A stretch of DNA of 64,000 nucleotides from Phialocephala subalpina. Taxonomy: Eukaryota > Ascomycota > Leotiomycetes > Helotiales > Mollisiaceae. This document shows, in pieces, positions 59,587 through 64,000 of this stretch. The notes under the pieces are model-generated. The model was not told where the DNA came from and made no database searches. It was given only the letters and a program-made list of their open reading frames with translations. The translations under genes were made by a program, and so were the position numbers. Numbering within the stretch: position 1 is the first letter of the stretch; each line of letters opens with the position of its first letter. Location: NCBI GenBank assembly GCA_900073065.1, contig FJOG01000018.1, forward strand, positions 477,759 to 541,758, given 5' to 3'.

Positions 59587-60067
59587 ATGGAAAGAAGAGC
59601 AGTTCAGACAGCCTATGGATATTTCGCCCAGAATGGCGGTTCCGACAATGTGTGTTCCCGTTCCCAACTCCGCACCACACTCTTTTCAGCATACTGATTA
59701 CGTTCAGCAACCGCTAGGAATCGAGACACTGGTTGATTTGCACGGTGTGGTGAAAGCGCCCTCGGGGCCAACCAAACCGGTATGATCTCTAATTTTCCAT
59801 CCTCTTTGACTTTCTATGGCTAACCTGCTTGTTCTGCAGGATCCTCAACCCGTTGCGCCTCCGAAATCATCATCGAAATACCCTTCGATCGCGAGATATT
59901 CGAGCGGATTCAAACATACCAGGACAGAGGTACACAAGGCAGGGGAAATGTGTTATCACGGGGTTCTGCATAAGCCAGCTTTCACGCCGAAAATTGGGCT
60001 GAAAACCTCTCCAGGTCGAATGCGTGCGGGGCGTTGTTTGGGAACAATCCCGCGGGTTGAGGATTAG
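59587..60067 (+). CDS. Small three-exon gene of unknown family, copy 2
   Basis: Exons 59587-59649, 59708-59779 and 59840-60067 (GTGTGT-TTCAG and GTATGA-TGCAG introns, both phase 0) give 120 residues. Exon 1 reads MERRAVQTAYGYFAQNGG, exon 2 holds ETLVDLHGVVKAPSGPTKP and exon 3 begins DPQPVAPPK. Splice positions and phases match copy 1 exactly despite strong sequence divergence, which argues for past selection on the coding role. The C-terminal part is basic and differs from copy 1 by a frame shift. No domain recognised. Confidence 0.45.
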
Positions 60068-60900
60068 TTGCGGCTACACAAGAAGTTCTGCGAAGATGGG
60101 CCGAGCATTCGGCGGGCATTCGGCGGGCACAATGTTTACCATTAAACACAGATCCTGGCCGTTCGGCAGGTAGCTTGTTTCGTCTTTTTTGGGACGAATG
60201 ACGTTGCAATGATGGATTTCCGTCCTTGTCAGAAGGGGTAGATATGTAAAGACATAGTGTTTTGTAGATATCATGTATCCAACTCACGAGAACGCGCTTC
60301 TGAAGAAAGATAGGCACCGCGCGAAGTTTTGCCTGACAACTACTGGAATGTTTCTATGTGGTATTTTTTTTTCAACACAGGAGCACACATGAAAGCAGTA
60401 GCAGACCTGAGAAAAAAAGGGAGGCTGAACGAGGGCTCGCTTGCCTTGCCGACTGAGCCCTAGGTTCTAGGCACTCCCACCAACTTCAAGCCTCAAGACA
60501 AGCCTGCCTAGCAAGTGCATTTTCATCTTCTGTCTATGCTGTCTATGGGCCTCTGTTAATACATTCTTCGGCCTTACTCTCGTATATTTTCTTCACTTAC
60601 GAAGATGAGGAGAACAATTGATATTTCACATGTTTGCTTCCTCCAAATGGCATCGATACCCATGCAGAAAGTCAAACCCGAACATGTACGGTTTGAAACT
60701 CTTTTCATCTCAACAGAATTATTCTGCGCCCTGTTCTGATTACTTCCGACTGTGATTTTCTTTCCTAGTAATATAATTATTAAAGATGCAATGTCGTCAT
60801 CCATTTCTTAGCGCAAGATTCTCATCTTTGAACCCCTTCTTCAAGTGACTTAATAATCACCCAAGATCAACTTTGTCGTTGCGCTCACATCTCCATACAA
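60068..60900. other. Intergenic region, end of duplication unit 2
   Basis: The 60415-60560 portion matches 52380-52540 of unit 1. No gene recognised; the last 60 bp before 60901 form the leader of the next gene. Confidence 0.5.
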
Positions 60901-61423
60901 ATGTCTCAACCTTTAATCCTAACTCTGCGGCTAGACGCCGCCTCCGAGAAACTTCTCACATCCCTCCGGATCCTCTTTTTCCCGCAATCAATCAACTACC
61001 TCTCCGCCCACATCACCATATTCCACGCTCTTCCTGCCTCCAACATCTCCCTCTACAACAGCATCCTAACCAACATCTCAACCCGCGAACACCTCTTCAC
61101 AATCGGGCTCAAATCCCCATTCCAACTCGGCAAAAAAGGGGTAGCGATCAACATCGCTAGCTTCAAACTCAAAAAAACTACATGAGGAGTTGCAGAGAGA
61201 ATTAGGAAAAGAGGGAGTGGAATTGACGGACCAGGATAAGGGGAGATTGGTGCCGCATGTTACGATTCAGAATAAGGTCGGAGAGGAGGACGTGAGGAGG
61301 ACGATGGATGTTCTGAGTGAGGAGTGGGAGGGGAAGGCAGGGAAGGCGGAGGGGTTCAGTTTGTGGAGGTATGAGGTTGGGGGAAAGTGGACTTGGTTGA
61401 GGGATTTTGAGTTTTGGAGGTAG
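60901..61423 (+). pseudogene. 2H phosphoesterase (2'-5' RNA ligase-like) with frameshift
   Basis: The first half (60901-61183) starts MSQPLILTLRLDAA and contains the first catalytic motif HITIFHAL. The second half, in another frame to 61423, runs LHEELQRELGKEGVELT, PHVTIQNKV (second H-x-T/S-type motif) and ends RDFEFWR. The switch occurs at an A7 run (61171-61177), where six A would restore one frame (FKL then KKLHEEL). Family length is about 175 residues, as here when joined. The family hydrolyses cyclic phosphodiesters or ligates RNA. The shift may be a true mutation or a homopolymer sequencing error, so the label pseudogene is provisional. Confidence 0.75.
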
Positions 61424-61823
61424 GGGGAGGGATCGTAATTTTGGGGGCAGTAGAGAGCTGGTGAGTAGATTCACGGCTCTTCTCACGTGGCGATGACTTT
61501 GCTGATGACGGAAATAGATGTTACTCCATCACCTTCGAGAATTTCATTCGGAAATCTAACACTGGCCCAGCTGCTTTAAGTCTTTCTATTTCTCATTTTT
61601 GCTTCACTGGGGTTGAGCCTCCCTGTTATTTCATCAGCATGCTCTATTCATCCTATCGGGTAGTGCCCACATCATCTATGCACCTTTATTCATCTAAACC
61701 ATCTTTGCTTTAATCTCCGCTTCTGCGTCTCGCTTGTATGATCCATAGTTGCTTCGTTGTGTGAGCACTTTGTCTTCGGAGAACATCACGTATCATTCCT
61801 CTCACCCGTATTTGCCATATTTT
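61424..61823. other. Intergenic trailer region
   Basis: No gene recognised. Confidence 0.5.
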
Positions 61824-62048
61824 CTAGAAAGTGTTAGCAATTTGTCTTTTGATGGATTCACGTACAGTATTCTCGTACCCGTATGACTTGTAACTGCCGT
61901 AATCACCGGTTCCGGTTGATGTTGGAGTGGCTGTGGAAGTACTTGAAGCTTTCGTGCTAGACGGGGTGCTTGAACCGGTGTTTGATGCCGCTGGTGCAGC
62001 GGTGACACCGGTGGCAAGTGCGAGGATGGCCAGGATTGTGAACTTCAT
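61824..62048 (-). CDS. Small secreted Ser/Thr-rich peptide
   Basis: 74 residues from the ATG at 62046-62048, preferred over an upstream non-ATG extension because it begins a perfect signal peptide (MKFTILAILALATGVTAAPA). The mature part is Ser/Thr-rich (SSTPSSTKASSTSTATPTST) and ends with a Tyr/Gly segment (GDYGSYKSYGYENTVRES). No cysteine in the mature part. It looks like a cell-wall-associated or mucin-like small secreted protein. Similar in style to the 38166 peptide but without sequence identity. Confidence 0.6.
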   Translation of the reverse strand: MKFTILAILALATGVTAAPAASNTGSSTPSSTKASSTSTATPTSTGTGDYGSYKSYGYENTVRESIKRQIANTF

Positions 62049-63177
62049 GATGCAGAAGACTCGAAGGGCGCTTGCTGAGATCAAAACGAGTGTTGCTGGG
62101 TATGAAACCAGACTTGTGGAGGCAACCAAGGCTTTTATACGACTGAAGGCAACGACTTGGTGAAATCTGACCAACCAATGGCAGCGATGTCTTCGATCAC
62201 ATCATATCCATGCCCATGCTGAGAAATGAACTAATGGGCGCACAAGAGTCAGCTTTCGAATACTAGGGAAATAGCGACAGAGCTGGACGATACGAGGATG
62301 CAAGACATAGCGCAACCGTCATCACCATCAAGACACCAGTAGGAGAAGAATGTCCGATGAGAGTCGCCATCTGAATGTCACCTCAGTCGGGTGCATTCCA
62401 AGAACACGAGACATACTCGAGTATGTTGAACATGACTTGTCTAACGACAGCACTGGACTTCTTCTCCTCGAACAGGCGTCCTATTAGATGGAGTGACTAT
62501 TCTCTTAGCTTAGAACTTTCACTGCTTCATTCAAAGAGGAGCCTGAAGCTGCGATACTGATTTGACAACTTGGTCGAGGGCTAGAATTTTATTCTAGACC
62601 CATGCATGCCAAATGTACAAGGAGATGGAATAGAAGCTCTTCCACATTTTGTCACAAATAACATTTCAAACTAAAGTCAAATTGTATTGTGGCTGGCGGA
62701 AGTCTCAGATGCAAAGTCTCAGATGCAAAGTCCTTCCCCATTCGAGACTCGATCCTCCACCAACAAGACTGAATGATCAGCGGTGTTACCCAGATCTGGA
62801 AAGTGGCCGAGCTAGTTCCCGCTACTCTGGTCAGGCGTTGCGGAGGTGGAAGCCAAATGTAACCTCACCTGCATCTTGTACCCCTCCATGCCAAGAAATG
62901 GCGGGGTCGAGAAGCAAAAAGTCGAGCTGAACACAACACCAACGCAAGACCGATACACCATTGCGAATCTGCATCATGCTGTTAAGACATGATTTGAAAG
63001 GGTTGCATGGCGTCGTGCAAGTGTAATGCACGTCAGAAATACCACGAATTGCTTCTTTGTTGGTGCATTTCTTCGTCCTCCCGCGATGGCACAGGGAGTC
63101 ACGATCGCTCTTTCCAGCTGTTGCTAATGGTCTTCAAATGACCCCTCAGGTTTTGGTCATTGATAATCATCAAGAAA
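62049..63177. other. Intergenic region
   Basis: About 1.1 kb without a recognised gene; promoter of the small secreted peptide (minus) and of the UstYa-like gene (plus). A 14-bp word CAAAGTCTCAGATG is repeated in tandem at about 62700-62728. Confidence 0.5.
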
Positions 63178-64000
63178 ATGTTTCATCCGCAACCTGAGAA
63201 GACAGTTCGTTTCAGTCCACTTCTTCAATCGGAAAACCTCGAGCTCTCTGATGCTGAACACACCTCCACTCAAGGTACTTCGCGATGGCGATTACCCTCA
63301 CCACTTTTCATCCTTCTATTATCAATTTGTACGTTATTGCTAGGCTTCATGCTCGGTAAGATGTCAGCTCCAGATACCACTTCGTGGACCTCCAAAACCA
63401 CTCAGTACTGTCTGTCCTTCCCCTGAAGCTCCCACCGAGTCTCAAACACTAACTCAAACTCAGCACCAATACTCGACGCCATCCCCCTCACCTACACCCT
63501 CACACAATTCAACGGCTCCTTCCTCCAGGAAAATATTTACCGCCAACCCGCCAGTCCCGCCGTCGACGCCGCCTGGGAAGCCCTCGGCATCAACTATCGC
63601 GCTCTCATCATCCCCTCCTCCCTCGCCTCCAAATCCGGCCTCGCACCCTCACAAGTCCAAATCTCCCCAAAATACGGCGGCGGCTACCCCACCAACGTCG
63701 AAGGCCTCCACCACCTGCACTGCCTAAACCTCCTTCGACGATCATTATGGTTCAACTTCGAATACTACAAAGTCCTCGGTCTTGGAGCATTCCAAAATGA
63801 GGAATTTATTGTGAAGAAACATGTTTCTCATTGTGTGGATATTCTAAGACAGCAGTTGATGTGTACGGTTGATATTGGGGTTTTGGGACAAGTGTGGGTT
63901 TTGGGACAAGTGTGGGTGCATAGGGATGAGCCGGAAGCGTTTACGGATTTTAATACGGGGCATATGTGTAGGGATTTTGAGGGGGTGAGGAGGTGGGCTG
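63178..64000 (+). CDS. UstYa-like (DUF3328) protein, cut by right edge
   Basis: Exon 63178-63409, a 54-bp intron (GTCTGT to CTCAG with a CTAAC branch), then an exon from 63464 to beyond the edge. A short cytosolic tail leads to one membrane helix near residues 40-60 (PLFILLLSICTLLLGFMLG). Two H-x2-H-C motifs follow: HHLHC near 160 and HVSHC near 198. The tail matches the family with CTVDIGVLGQVWV, then HRDEPEAFTDFNTGHMCRDF. UstYa proteins are copper-dependent oxidases that cyclise fungal ribosomal peptides, or act in other secondary pathways such as cyclochlorotine and asperipin. An 18-bp duplication adds six residues. The C-terminus lies outside the window. Confidence 0.88.
63881..63916 (+). 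repeat. 18-bp perfect tandem duplication in the UstYa-like gene
   Basis: The unit TTTTGGGACAAGTGTGGG occurs twice, 63881-63898 and 63899-63916, adding VLGQVW in frame (GVLGQVWVLGQVWVHRD). Frame and flanks are preserved. Confidence 0.92.

Larger units (their letters stand above)
53830..60600. repeat. Old segmental tandem duplication, unit 2
   Basis: Direct-orientation partner of unit 1 (see there for anchors). It keeps the DUF6594 fragment at its left end and the three-exon gene near its right end. Confidence 0.75.

Noticed and set aside
1..64000. tRNA or rRNA genes
   Set aside because: I scanned by eye for the T-loop consensus and found no stem-consistent candidate; a covariance search would be needed to exclude them.

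Overview
The window is nuclear DNA from a filamentous ascomycete (Pezizomycotina). Evidence: many 45-125 bp GT-AG introns, Zn2Cys6 transcription factors, a SconB/Scon-2 F-box WD40 protein, an Atg17 homologue, an AA9 lytic polysaccharide monooxygenase with a CBM1, a fungal PNGase A, a UstYa-like protein and DUF6594 sequences. Class cannot be fixed from sequence alone. Exon borders were read by eye from frame continuity and splice signals.

Layout. 1-3.0 kb: an unrecognised gene running off the left edge and a Zn2Cys6 regulator, both minus. 4.1-6.9 kb: a secreted Cys-rich three-repeat protein and an acidic orphan. 7.65-8.64 kb: a decayed NmrA-like gene. 10.3-12.5 kb: SconB, the substrate receptor of the sulfur-control SCF ligase. 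13.4-17.5 kb: a 1373-residue C2H2 protein with a duplicated internal motif. 18.2-23.1 kb: two long low-complexity minus-strand proteins. 26.3-30 kb: a five-exon Zn2Cys6 regulator and an endonuclease/exonuclease/phosphatase-fold enzyme. 30.4-35.5 kb: PNGase A and a multi-pass membrane protein. 35.8-37.1 kb: an OSTA/TMEM184-like gene with apparent frame damage. 38-41 kb: a tiny secreted peptide and the AA9-CBM1 enzyme. 43.2-44.8 kb: Atg17.

45-60.9 kb is the accessory region. It looks like an old, heavily diverged tandem duplication of about 8 kb (unit 1 about 45.8-52.6 kb, unit 2 about 53.8-60.6 kb). Each unit carries a degraded DUF6594 gene at one end and a copy of a small three-exon gene of unknown function at the other, in the same order and with the same spacing. 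It also holds a perfect 250-bp tandem duplication inside the first DUF6594 gene, several minisatellites, a CAA-to-TAA change of the RIP (repeat-induced point mutation) kind, and a very AT-rich block.

60.9-64 kb: a 2H phosphoesterase with a homopolymer frameshift, a small secreted peptide, and the first two exons of a UstYa-like gene cut by the right edge. The UstYa-like gene may mark the edge of a ribosomally made peptide cluster outside the window. Apart from generic plant-biomass and secretion functions (AA9, PNGase A, secreted peptides), neighbouring genes do not form an obvious single pathway.
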